Shown here: positions 54,733 to 64,000 of the stretch, in pieces
Numbering within the stretch: the first letter of the stretch is position 1
Layout: the number at the start of each line of letters is the position of its first letter
Source of the DNA: Meconema thalassinum
Lineage: Eukaryota; Arthropoda; Insecta; Orthoptera; Tettigoniidae
DNA: 64,000 bases
Reading direction: 5' to 3'
Assembly: GCA_946902985.2 (NCBI GenBank)
Contig: OX336388.2
Coordinates: 122,799,894-122,863,893, forward strand
Notes under the pieces: model-generated
The model's database searches: none
What the model saw: only the letters and a program-made list of their open reading frames with translations
What the model was told of the DNA's origin: nothing
Position numbers and translations under genes: made by a program

Positions 54733-55061
54733 TTTGGCAGGAGGCCGTTGTCTATTATTTAAAGGTGATTTTGACACCCTGTTGAAGGCTTTCTGTGTTA
54801 GATTTGAGCGGCCGTGACCCGCTGTCGACCTGCGACCACTTTATTCCAGGATTAGCCTGAAGGACTGATAGGAAAGCTGTGCGCCTCTACAGTATTTGTT
54901 GCAACCGAGTCTTGCTAATTCTTGTTATTGTGTTTCCGGCCAGGTTTGAGCCGAGGTTGTTTAGTGATGTTCTTTCAGTAGACTTCACACCGTTAAGCCG
55001 AGGTGTCCACTTAGAATCACCAGCATTCGTCATAAATCTACGACAACTTAAACCGTGCTTC

Positions 55062-55094
<33 letters not shown>

Positions 55095-56112
55095 CTAATT
55101 ATTGTAAATAATATGCTCATAATGACTGTGAATTAATCTTGATTTACAATTTATCGCTCGCTGGCCGATTCTGTGGATGAGTCACATTTCCAACGGGAGA
55201 TGACTGGTAGACTTTTTATACACTATTTTGGGACGACGGAGCTCGTTCGGACCATTAGTTTTCAACTGGTGGCACACGACGCTCATGCGACATAAGACGT
55301 GATTATAATCGCGCCGTTGCCAACATAATTACATTGATAGATGACCCAAGGATACAGATAGTATTCTTGCGAGTACACGGGCGATTAATAAGAAATATTG
55401 TGAATGGTGTGGTATATTTATTTATTGTGTGTAACATTGTATAACCAACCATCGTACCTGTAGCCAGTAAGAAGTGCTTTAATGTTTTTTTACTGGTTTT
55501 CACATAGCTTTTGCCATAATTGTTTGCTTGTTACGGCAGTCAGTCGCCGTAAACTTTGTTGTAATGTTAGGAATTAGCTAGATTCATTAATTGTTTAAAT
55601 ATAAATTTGGGAGTTGTACCATCGTAAATTCTTTTGCTTGATTGTTGTTAATTTAACTTCATAAGTAACCCGTTTCATCTGTGTAGGGTGTACTTTTCGT
55701 GCACTACCCTAGCTTTGCTATTTTTGCTTTCTTGTAATTAGATCTTTCGCGAGGGTTTTAACTTCATTCTTGACCCTTTATTTTCTTTTTTTTATTAGCT
55801 TGCGGGATTAGCCCGAAACAAACCCTCCGAACTAGACTAGGTGTTTGTTATTTTTAAAAATAAATTTTACCCGAGTTTACATAAGTCTGGATGTTATTAT
55901 TTTGTAGTTTAAGTGTTTCTGCGGTGTACTTCTTGGGTCATTCTTGACACACACCTTGTCTGCCTATATCGCCCCGGGATGATACGTCTTCGTGCGCACT
56001 GACCTATAGGAAGTACATCCAATCCTCTTCGGCATATGTGTTCGGACGATGAGTTGTCCGGGAAGTCATTTCGGTTAGTGGCAACCCTAACAGCTCGTCT
56101 GACGGGTCAGTA
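54733..56112. other. Unassigned insertion within copy B
   Basis: About 1.4 kb between the break in the copy B endonuclease and the start of LINE copy C. It holds an (ATA)n microsatellite at about 55063-55090 and no recognisable coding sequence. It may be a solo LTR or the 5' portion of a composite insertion; I could not find decisive ends. Confidence 0.35.
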
Positions 56113-57590
56113 CGGACTCTTTGAGTTCGTTGCAGTCAATTGCTTCATGTTCCCCGCAACACCCCCTAGTGCAGCGAATCCACGACCTACTAGCCGGGCT
56201 GTGCCACTCTGACACTCGAATCACCTTTCTGTGGCTTCCAAGCCACACGGGAATTGCGGGAAATGAGTTAGCGGATCAAGCTGCAAAAGAGGCTGTATCA
56301 CTACCACCTCGACCAATGGAGGTACCTGCTAGAGGTATTCGCTCTCACTTACGCCTACAAGTTTTGGCTTTTGGGAGAGTCAGTGGCTAGCTAACCCACT
56401 GCCCAGTAAACTGCGAGTGATCAAGGTAACTACTTGCGTGTGGCGGAGCTCTTTCCGGTCACGGAGAGAGTCCGTCATTTTGTGTAGGCTAAGGATCGTC
56501 GTCGTCGTTGGCTTTAACTCGTTTCCGAGTATAGATCTACTTCCAAAACAGTCTAAAATAATCTAATTTTGAGGTCTGTGGGCATGTTTGCGGTGACAGA
56601 ACAGCCCAATGCGTGCATGAAACAAACGTCCACACAGATCACACAGAACTGTTGGTGGGGGGCGTGGCTGTGCTGCACATTTCTTTCGTGCTTGTCGCTT
56701 GGCCTTGGCAAGTCTACGACGTTCTTTTTCAAACATTTTGACAGCAGCCGGGATGGTCTTGCGCTAAGTTGAACGGTCTTTAGCAAGTTGGTCCCAGGTT
56801 TGTGGATTGAGACCTGTCAACTTCATATTCTGTTTAAATTGGTCCTTGTAACGTCTCTTAGGGCCTCCATGAGGTCTGGTGCCGAAGGCGAGTTCACCAT
56901 ACAGAACCTGGCGTGGTAGTCTCTTGTCTTCCATCCGATGGACATGTCCAATCCATCTAAGTTGATGACCAATGATGAATGATTCTATACTATAAGCATG
57001 CGCTTTCTCAAGAACATCAAGATTGTTGATGTGGTCTTCCCACTTTATCTTAAGGATGGATCGAAGTTTCTGTTGATGGAAACCCTCAAGCTAAGGCTAA
57101 GGATAGGTCATTCAAGATCCACCCACTCGTATTTGATGAGAAGGGAAGACCCCTCCACTTTGTACCTGTGGAGCCGTTTTTACCGTGGCCCACACTTTAA
57201 CCGAGGGTGTGGATCTTGCTGACTTACGAAGAAACCTTGGCTTGCCGATGACACTCAAACTAATATTAGCCGATGACGCAGTGGCTGCTGATCGCGTTAT
57301 CCGCTTCATAAGTGAGAGTGGGTTTAGGGCCAGCAATCTAAATTTTCCAGTGTAAAGTGACTTAACGACTTGCTCGTTTTTGAATGATAATTTTTTGTTC
57401 TTCCGTAATTTTTGTTCATTTTTATAATTTTTATTTTATTTTTTTGCTTGTTTTATTAATGTTAGGTCTTTTTAAATTTAGATGTCCACCTCAAAATTTT
57501 AAATTCAATTCCAAATTTGTATTCCTTAATCTGTGTTAAGGGGGGCAGATGACCTCGTATTTCCGCCTCTTAAAACAACAATAACTAACT
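56113..57590 (+). mobile_element. 5'-truncated I-clade LINE copy C
   Basis: Starts within RNase H at the segment equivalent to DSLSSLQSIA, includes FLWLPSHTGIAGNELADQAA and the LRIGHSRSTHSYLMRRED zone, and ends with the hairpin tail and TAACTAAC. It is interrupted by 56497-57093. It keeps the histidine of the WLPSHTG motif that copy B has lost. Confidence 0.8.
56497..57093 (-). mobile_element. 5'-truncated LINE 3' end with C2H2-like motif
   Basis: 11-bp TSD AGGCTAAGGAT at 56486-56496 and 57094-57104. The minus strand encodes HQLRWIGHVHRMEDKRLPRQ, GGPKRRYKDQF, TWDQLAKDR and a C-terminal CDLCGRLFHARIGLFCHRKH zinc-finger-like motif. It ends in (ACG)n. This C-terminal layout is typical of RTE-like and related animal LINEs. 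Confidence 0.8.
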
Positions 57591-57592
57591 AA

Positions 57593-59395
57593 CTTAATGC
57601 CCACAACACCATCTGGTTCTCCGCTACCACAAGCGGTAGAGAGAGAGGGATTTTGACAGACTGATCAGGTAGCTGGACTTGTGTTTGTTGAACACAGGGG
57701 AACCTACGCACACGGCACTTATTCAAGTGTCGACATCACCTTGTGCAGCCGTGCGCTGGTTCCCCTGATACAGTGGGGTGTACACGATGACCTTTGTAAT
57801 AGTGACCATTTCCCGATTGTCGTTACTCTTCCAAACTAGAGAGCCATCGAGTTACCAAGTCGATGGCTTCTTCGTCGGGCTGATTGGCCTACTTTCACAG
57901 CACGTGCGGTGTTTGCCGGAGATACCTTTGAGAGTGCCGACGATCATACGATTCACATAACGAATGGTATTTTGGCTGCTGCTGAGGAAACAATACCTTC
58001 CTCATCCGGCAACTCCCGTCGAAATCTTGTCCCTTGGTGGACAGCTGAGATTGCAGCAGCCATTAAAGATCGTCGACGTGCTTTCAAATGCTATCGGACC
58101 AAAACACCATGGCCAACCTTATCACCTTCAAAAGGATCCGTGCTAGAGCCCGATATCTGATTCGGGAGAATAAGAAAACGACGTGGGAAAAGTATGTGTC
58201 GTCTATGACGGTGCATACTGCATCTCAAGTGAGAACTAAGCTTCGTCGGATCTCCGGACTCCCGACATCATTGACTATATCCGGAGTGCCCATCAATGGA
58301 GACATCATCTCGGACCATCTCGCAGTTGCCAACAGCATTGGATCGCACTTCTCCGATGTATCCTGCTCTGGGAGTTACGATCCTACATTTCTGACTCTGA
58401 AGCGGGAACAGAGGCTCACTCCTTGTCCTTCGCCACTGCCGCTTCGGAGCCCTACAATGTACCATTCTCTGAATGGGAACTGCGCAGTGCGCTTGCATTG
58501 TGCAGGGATACGACTCATGGACCGGACAATTGCCATAATCAAATATTAAAAACATCTGTGTGAATCCAGTATAAAACAACTGTTGGTCCTCATCAATCGT
58601 ATATGGATTGAAGGGGAGTTTCCATCTCATTGGCGAGAGGGGATCGTGATACCGATTCCCAAGGCTACAAAGGATCCCAAGTTTGTAAGCAGCTATAGGT
58701 CCATTTGTCTGACAAATTGACTATGTAAGCTGCTGGAGAAGATGGTGAACCGTCGGCTGGTGTGATTCTTGGAGGAGAGAGGTCTCCTGTCTGAGTACCA
58801 GTGTGGATTTCGCTGCCATAGGATCACCACCGACCATCTGGTGCGACTTAAGAGCGCCACATAGGAGGCATTTCTCCGAAAGCAGCACCTAGTCACGGTA
58901 TTCTTTGAACTCGAGAAAGCCTACGCCACCACATGGCGCTACGGGATCCTTTCCACCCTTCATAAGTGGGGACTCCGTGGTAATCTTCCGACTATCATTG
59001 CGAATTTCATGTCTGTCCGACTTCTCCGTGTAAGGGTTGGTAGGACATTATCGCAATTTTACACCCAAGAAAATGGAGTTCCTCAGGGCTTTGTTCTGAG
59101 TGTCACCTTGTTCGCGATTGCCATCTACGGCATTGTTGCCGCCGCTGGGTCCGCTGTATTTCCATCGCTGTATGTAGACGATTTAGCTCTGCATTACAGC
59201 TCTGGAAGTATGGCAGTCGTGGAACGGCAATTGCAGCTAGCTACTAACCGGGTCGAAAGGTGGGCTCCCGACCAGGGTTTTCGTTTTTCAGCAGCGAAAA
59301 TCTCCGTCGTCCGGCCGGCAACCTTGACAATGCTGGACAGTATACACCAGTGGCGTTAGGCTGGCTACCGGTGCCTTCCGGACCAGCCCGATACC
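57593..59395 (+). pseudogene. I-clade LINE copy B endonuclease end and reverse transcriptase
   Basis: Endonuclease remainder (NAHNTIW; then SDHFPIVVTL-like text), a linker with LVPWWTAEIAAAIKDRRRAF, then RT: FPSHWREGIVIPIPKATKDP, SYRSICLTN, CGFRCHRITTDHLVRL, FFELEKAYATTWRYGIL, NGVPQGFVLSVTLFAIAI and catalytic LYVDDLALHYS. Many stops and frameshifts are present. Confidence 0.8.
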
Positions 59396-59594
59396 CAGCC
59401 TACCACCGAATCGGGTGTTCCACCTCTAAATTATAGACGCCAATGTTTGTCAAATGCCGCAACATCTGAGCTATCAAGCTCTCTTCAGTACCAAATACCA
59501 CCAGAGGTACGCAAACCTGCCTCGTGCCACTCGGCCGGTTGGTATTTGACTCGATACCTCGTGTATTGAAATAGGAGTAGCTGTAGGTCCCTTT

Positions 59595-60422
59595 ATGATC
59601 CGGACACCTCGCGAGATGCCTCTGTGGCAAGTCCCGCGTCCGGAAATTCGGTTAGATCTACACCGAGGTCCTAAGTTGAACACGGATGGCTTCGTTTATC
59701 GGAGACAGTTCCAGAGCATAGTTCACCAATTTCCGGACGATGGCATTCTCAACACGGATGGTTCGAAGGTGGACGAGATGGTGAGTAGTGCTTATGTTAT
59801 TGATGGTGCAAATACCAAAATCTCTTTGCCTGAAGCCTGTAGTGTGTTTACTGCGGAGCTCGTCGCCAGAAGCTCGGCAGTTGCACTACATAATGCACGA
59901 ATCCACTTTCTCGTGTGTACAGACTCTTTGAGTTCCTTGCAGTCAATTGCTACATGTTTCCCGCAACAACCCCTAGTGCAGCGAATCCACGACCTACTAA
60001 CCGGGTTGTGCTGCGCTGACACTCGAATCACCTTTCTGTGGCTTCCAAGCCTCATGGGAATTGCGAGAAATGAGTTAGCGGATCAAGCTGCAAAAGAGGC
60101 GGTGTCACTACCACCTCGACCAATGGAGGTACCCGCAAGAGACATTCGCTCTCAGATACGCCTTCAAGTTATGGCTTTTCGGGAGAGTCAGTGGCTAGCT
60201 GACCCACTCTCCAGTAAAGTGAGAGCGGTCAAGGGAACTACTCGCGTGTGGCGGATCTCTTTCTGGTCACGGAGAGAGTCCGTCATTTTGTGTAGACTAA
60301 GGATAGGTCATACAAGATCCACACACTCGTACTTAATGAGAAGGGAAGCCCTCCCCACTTTGTACCTGTGGAGCCGTTTTCACCGTGGCCCACATTTTAG
60401 CCGAGCGTGTGGATCTTGCTGA
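59595..60422 (+). pseudogene. I-clade LINE copy B RNase H and C-terminus
   Basis: RNase H motifs are NTDGSKVD (first Asp), CSVFTAELVA (Glu), VCTDSLSSLQSI (Asp) and RNELADQAAKEA (last Asp), followed by LRIGHTRSTHSYLMRREA. An RNase H after RT, together with zinc-knuckle gag, places the family in the I clade. The WLPSLMG segment lacks the usual His. Open for 275 codons, but the upstream RT is broken. The 3' UTR with hairpin tail ends at about 60792. Confidence 0.82.
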
Positions 60423-60798
60423 CTTACGAAGAAACCTTGGTTTGCAGATGACACTCAAACTTGTATTAGCCGATGATGCGGTGGCTGCTGATCGCTTTAT
60501 CCGCTTTATATGTGAGAGTGGGCTAGGGCCAGCAATCTTAATTTTCCAGTGAACATTGACTCAACGAGTTGTTCGTTTTTGAATGATAATATTCTTGTTT
60601 TTCCGTAATTTTTGTTTATTTATACAATTATTATTTTTATAAAATTGTTTGTTCGATTAATTTTCGGTCTTTTAAAATTTAGGTGTCCACCTCTAAATTA
60701 TAAATTCAATTTCAAATTTGTATTCTTTAATCTGTATTAAGCGGGGCAGATGAACTCGTAGTTCCGCCCCTTAAAACAACAATAATTATAACTCACTA

Positions 60799-61260
60799 CT
60801 TTATTCTGTTTGGTCTACTGTGCACAAGAGTATCAACAATTTTTCCCCTTACTTGAGAAGTTAATGAGGCTAGAATAACATGTATTCTCAATTTTACAAG
60901 TGGGATGCTTGTCACGAATCAATGATGAAATTGAAATGCTCTTTTAAATGATGAAGTGTAAAAGAACATTCCTATACTATACTTTCAAGAAATGAATTCT
61001 ACACCCCTTTCTAAATGTGGTGATGGTGTTCCTTCTAAAGGCAATAATTGGTACTGTTTTACAGTAGTGATTGAAAATAAAACCATCAATTAAAATTGAG
61101 ATAGAGACAATACTGGCGATACACGGAAGGACTGTGGGTATTTGACGGAGATATCACGTTTCTCTTAGTAGTAAATAAATAGTTGCCACTATCAAAGTTC
61201 CAACCTACGTATACACAGTAAATTAATTTTACTATTTGAAGTAGCCTACTGTTTAACATA
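60799..61260. repeat. Duplicated segment S2 (copy of 32185-32721)
   Basis: Collinear with S1 apart from small indels. Its continuation after the Tc1-like element is at 62726-62774. It directly follows the 3' tail of LINE copy B. Confidence 0.85.
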
Positions 61261-62725
61261 CACACATCAAAAAAAGTTTTGCATCACCTCGGTTCCAAGA
61301 GTTCCGGAACCTTTAAATACAAAGGGAATAGAGATCAACACAAACAACATTTCAGCTCGTTTTATTGCTCATGAGACCCACACATTGCATGTTGTACCAT
61401 CATACAGCTAGACTTTCAGCATTTGTGGTCCAGATTGCAGTACACACCACTACCTCTAATACCCAGTAGCACGTCCTCTTGCATTGATGCATGCCTGTAT
61501 TCGTCGTGGCATACTATCCACAAGTTCATCAAGACACTGTTGGTCCAAATTGTCCCACTCCTCAACGACAATTCGGCGTAAATCTCTCAGAGTGGTTGGT
61601 GGGTCAAGACGTCCATAAACAGCCCTTTTCAACATATCCCAGGCATGTTCGATAGGGTTCATGTCTGGCGAACATGCTGGCCACTGTAGTCGAGCGATGT
61701 CGTTATCTTGAAGGAACGCATTCACAAGATGTGCACGATGAGGTCGAGAATTGTCGTCCATGAAGACAAATGCCTCTCCAATATTCTGCCGATATGGTTG
61801 CACTATGGGTCGGAGGATGTCATTCAGGTATCGTAAAGCCGTTTCGGAGCCTTCCATGACCACCAGTGGCGTACGTCGGCCCCACATAATGCCACCCCAA
61901 AACATCAGGGAACCACCACCTTGCTGCACTCGCTGGACAGTGTGTCTAAGACGTTCAGCCTGACCAGGGTGCCTCCAAACACGTCTCCGACGATTGTCTG
62001 GTTGAAGGCATATGCGACACTCATCGGTGAAGAGAACGTGATGCCAATTCCGTGGGGTCCATTCAGCATGTTGTTGGGCCCATCTGTACCGCGCCGCATG
62101 GTGTCGGGGTTGCAAAGCTGGACCTCGCCATGGACGTCGGGAGTGAAGTTGCGCATCATGCAGCCTATTGCGCACAGTTTGAGTTGAAACACGACGTCCT
62201 GTGGCTGAACGAAACGCATTATTCAACATGGTGGCATTGCTGTCAGGGTTCCTCCGAGCGGCAATCCGTAAGTAGCGGTCATCCACTACAGTAGTAGCCC
62301 TTGGGCGGCCTGAGCGAGGCCTGTCATCGACAGTTCCTGTATCTCTGTACCTCCTCCATGTCCGAACAACATCGCTTTGGTTCACTCTGAGACGCCTGGA
62401 AACTTCCCTTGTTGAGAGCCCTTCTTGACACAAAGTAACAATGCGGACGCGATCGAACTGCGGTATTGACCTTCTAGGCATGGTAGAACTACAGACAACA
62501 TGAGCAGCGTACCTTCGTCCTGGTGGAATGACTGGAACTGATCGGCTGTCGTACCCCCTCCGTCTAATAGGCCCTGCTCATGCATGGTTGTTTACATCTT
62601 TGAGCAGTTTTAGTGACATCTATGAACAGTCAAAGGGACTGTATCTTGGATACAATATACACAGTCAACGTCTATATGCCGGAGATCTGGGAACCGAGGT
62701 GATGCAAAACTTTTTTTGGTGTGTG
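61261..62725 (-). mobile_element. Intact Tc1-like transposon (1465 bp)
   Basis: TIRs start CACACATCAAAAAAAGTTTT on the left and CACACACCAAAAAAAGTTTT on the right (read inward), continuing through GCATCACCTCGGTTCC. TA is duplicated at 61259-61260 and 62726-62727. It contains one open transposase ORF. Confidence 0.95.
61456..62481 (-). CDS. Tc1-like transposase (DD34E)
   Basis: A 341-residue transposase, full length for Tc1. N-terminal paired HTH region (STREVSRRLRVNQSDVVRTW), GRPR motif at 58-61 and a second HTH (VSTQTVRNRLHDA). The catalytic domain has FTDECRICLQ (D153), FMDDNSRPHRA (D243) and SPDMNPIEHAWD (E278), i.e. 34 residues between the second Asp and Glu. No stop or frameshift. The context, with matching TIRs and an empty site at 32670, indicates a young and possibly active copy. 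Confidence 0.93.
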   Translation of the reverse strand: MPRRSIPQFDRVRIVTLCQEGLSTREVSRRLRVNQSDVVRTWRRYRDTGTVDDRPRSGRPRATTVVDDRYLRIAARRNPDSNATMLNNAFRSATGRRVSTQTVRNRLHDAQLHSRRPWRGPALQPRHHAARYRWAQQHAEWTPRNWHHVLFTDECRICLQPDNRRRRVWRHPGQAERLRHTVQRVQQGGGSLMFWGGIMWGRRTPLVVMEGSETALRYLNDILRPIVQPYRQNIGEAFVFMDDNSRPHRAHLVNAFLQDNDIARLQWPACSPDMNPIEHAWDMLKRAVYGRLDPPTTLRDLRRIVVEEWDNLDQQCLDELVDSMPRRIQACINARGRATGY

Positions 62726-62727
62726 TA

Positions 62728-63640
62728 TAAGGCATGATCAAAAAGTTTCCGTTTGATGGCTGTACAGTTCAGTATCCGTTTGCTAATCAGGCAAAATTAG
62801 CGTGAGCATTAAGGCTCTCATCTCACCGATCAGGTTGAAGATCCTTGTGTGGTAAAACAGTGTGTCCTGTTGTGTGAAGAAGTCCGTAACCACCTGTTGC
62901 ACATCCTCGACCGACTGGAATCGTCGAGCCTTCGATGCCTTTTTAAGGGTCCGTAGGCGTGATTATCGCATTGGGAGGGACAAGGACTATAGGGCGGATG
63001 CTCATCTTCCACTTTGAGTTGGCTTGACTTGCGTTATCATGAAGTAGCAACACCCCCTATCGCAGTTTTCCCTGACGTTTTGCCTTAATTACACGCCGTC
63101 ATTTGTTCCGTGTTGCACAATATCATTCCCCAGTTATGGAGACACCAGGTTCCTTGAAATCAATAAGCAATGGGCCATGGTAATCAAAGAACACGGTGAA
63201 CATCACCTTTCCAGCGGATGGTTCGCTCTTGAAGTTCTTGGGACGAGGCCACGATGGATAACACAACTGCATCGTCATCGCATTCGATTCAGGTTCCCAG
63301 TAGTGGCACCAGCTTTTGTCGCCTGCAACAATGTACTCGAGGAACGTGTTGCCTTCAACATTTAAACGCATCAGGCAAACAGCCATCCGGTGTACTTTTT
63401 GTTCGGCATTCGACGCTCGGTGTATTGCTGCAGCAACGCCCTAAAACGGAAAATTTTTTGATCACCTGTAATAAATACTCGTATGTAGCCAAAATCTCCG
63501 GCTATGCATCGATGGGTATATAAACGTGGACACAATGCATCAACAAAATTGAGGCATTTGTCATATCTGTAGACCAGCTTTCCAATCCCCTCTTGATAGA
63601 ATGTTACCTCCAGTGAGTTAACATGAGCCTGTCTCAATTA
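62728..63640 (-). pseudogene. mariner transposase remnant, rearranged
   Basis: On the minus strand: RMAVCLMRLNVEGNTFLEY, AGDKSWCHYWEPES (first catalytic Asp region), FKSEPSAGKVMFTVFFDYHG, then LLLHDNA (second Asp) and HPPYSPCPSQCDNHAYGPLK (region of the third Asp). Several stops separate these. A C-terminal fragment (EGIGKLVYRYDKCLN) lies upstream of the central domain, so the remnant is not collinear. The left end GGCATGATCAAAAAGTTTCC is shared with 32675-32721. Confidence 0.75.
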
Positions 63641-63849
63641 ATTTAATAATAATAATAATGACGTTGCACTGTAAATTACTATCTTTCGGCCTCAAAATAG
63701 GTCCCCACGGTCTCAGGATAGGTTTATTCTTGTTTAAGCTAGCCGTGACATTGAAGCATCGGCACATGCAGCTACCTACCACCATGCCCGTAAGTGTTAA
63801 GCCCGTTTGTCATAAATAATATCCCACTTTAATAATAATAATAATCCAA
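63641..63849. other. ATA microsatellites, no gene
   Basis: Two short (ATA/TAA)n runs (about 63643-63658 and 63831-63844) with unassigned sequence between. Confidence 0.4.
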
Positions 63850-64000
63850 CATTATAAAACTGTAACTCTTCTTGAAGCCACTTATGCTTGTGAAACACTG
63901 TTCCAAATTAAAAATGAACAAAGAACTGATCAACTCCTCAAAACTGAAAGAAGAATCATTAGAACGTGCATAAATAAAAAATATCAGGTTGAGGGAGTCT
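63850..64000 (+). pseudogene. LINE C-terminal fragment, continues past window
   Basis: Open frame HYKTVTLLEATYACETLF, then LLKTERRIIRTCINKKYQVEGV. This resembles the post-RT region of a family of insect LINEs (YASE/YACE-type then ERRIIRTCINKKY). It is truncated by the window end and preceded by an (ATA)n run. Confidence 0.5.

Noticed and set aside
54339..60422. Functional LINE copy B
   Set aside because: Although parts are open, it is split by two insertions, with multiple stops and frameshifts in the RT.

Overview
This window is eukaryotic and looks like a large, repeat-swollen insect genome. I favour a polyneopteran (orthopteran, stick insect or cockroach type) because of the particular SINE and LINE families, but the species cannot be fixed from the sequence. 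Almost nothing here is single-copy. The one host gene I can support is a PRDM9/PRDM7-like PR/SET-domain gene on the + strand. Two consecutive exons (934-1125 and 16515-16776) join in matching phase 0 and together encode a PR/SET domain. The intron between them is 15.4 kb, and the next intron runs at least to the window end. Everything else is transposable elements and their debris inside those introns.

Region by region. 1-2763: exon A, a 39-bp minisatellite with a palindromic core, a 173-bp tandem dimer and a pogo/Tigger-type MITE. 2952-8824: an IS630/Tc1/mariner-type DNA transposon (long-spacer DD83E transposase) containing a young RTE LINE with a 13-bp target-site duplication (TSD). 8825-12380: decayed repeats, including an ~80-bp degenerate tandem array. 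12393-16306: a SINE nursery with four tRNA-headed SINEs and two ~55-bp 'tail-only' insertions, each with its own TSD. 16515-16776: exon B.

16876-~31690 (minus strand): one CR1/L2-group LINE whose ORF1 carries an SGNH-esterase domain. It is exploded by three independent insertions: a 4.8-kb pogo-type element with two intact tandem transposases (19717-24558), an 886-bp PIF/Harbinger-like MITE (25397-26282), and a 4.6-kb hAT-like element (26674-31319). The last of these hosts a 1.5-kb noncoding retroelement (29385-30864).

32185-60792: a cluster of I-clade LINE copies with zinc-knuckle gag, endonuclease, RT and RNase H. Copy B is split by a 16.1-kb element with >200-bp terminal inverted repeats (38222-54325) that carries the remnant of an Academ-like transposase (PIN-like nuclease plus Cys-rich finger). 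That element is itself split by a very young, gag-only LTR retrotransposon with extraordinary 3.9-kb LTRs (42552-53636). 60799-62774 repeats the segment seen at 32185-32721, now carrying an intact Tc1-like transposon; the other copy preserves the empty target site. The window ends in a scrambled mariner remnant and the edge of another LINE.

The most unusual items are the gag-only giant-LTR element inside the 16-kb Academ-like element, the internally tandem-duplicated pogo element with two open transposase genes, the SINEs that share a head but carry different LINE-derived tails, and the PRDM9-like SET domain split across a TE-packed intron.
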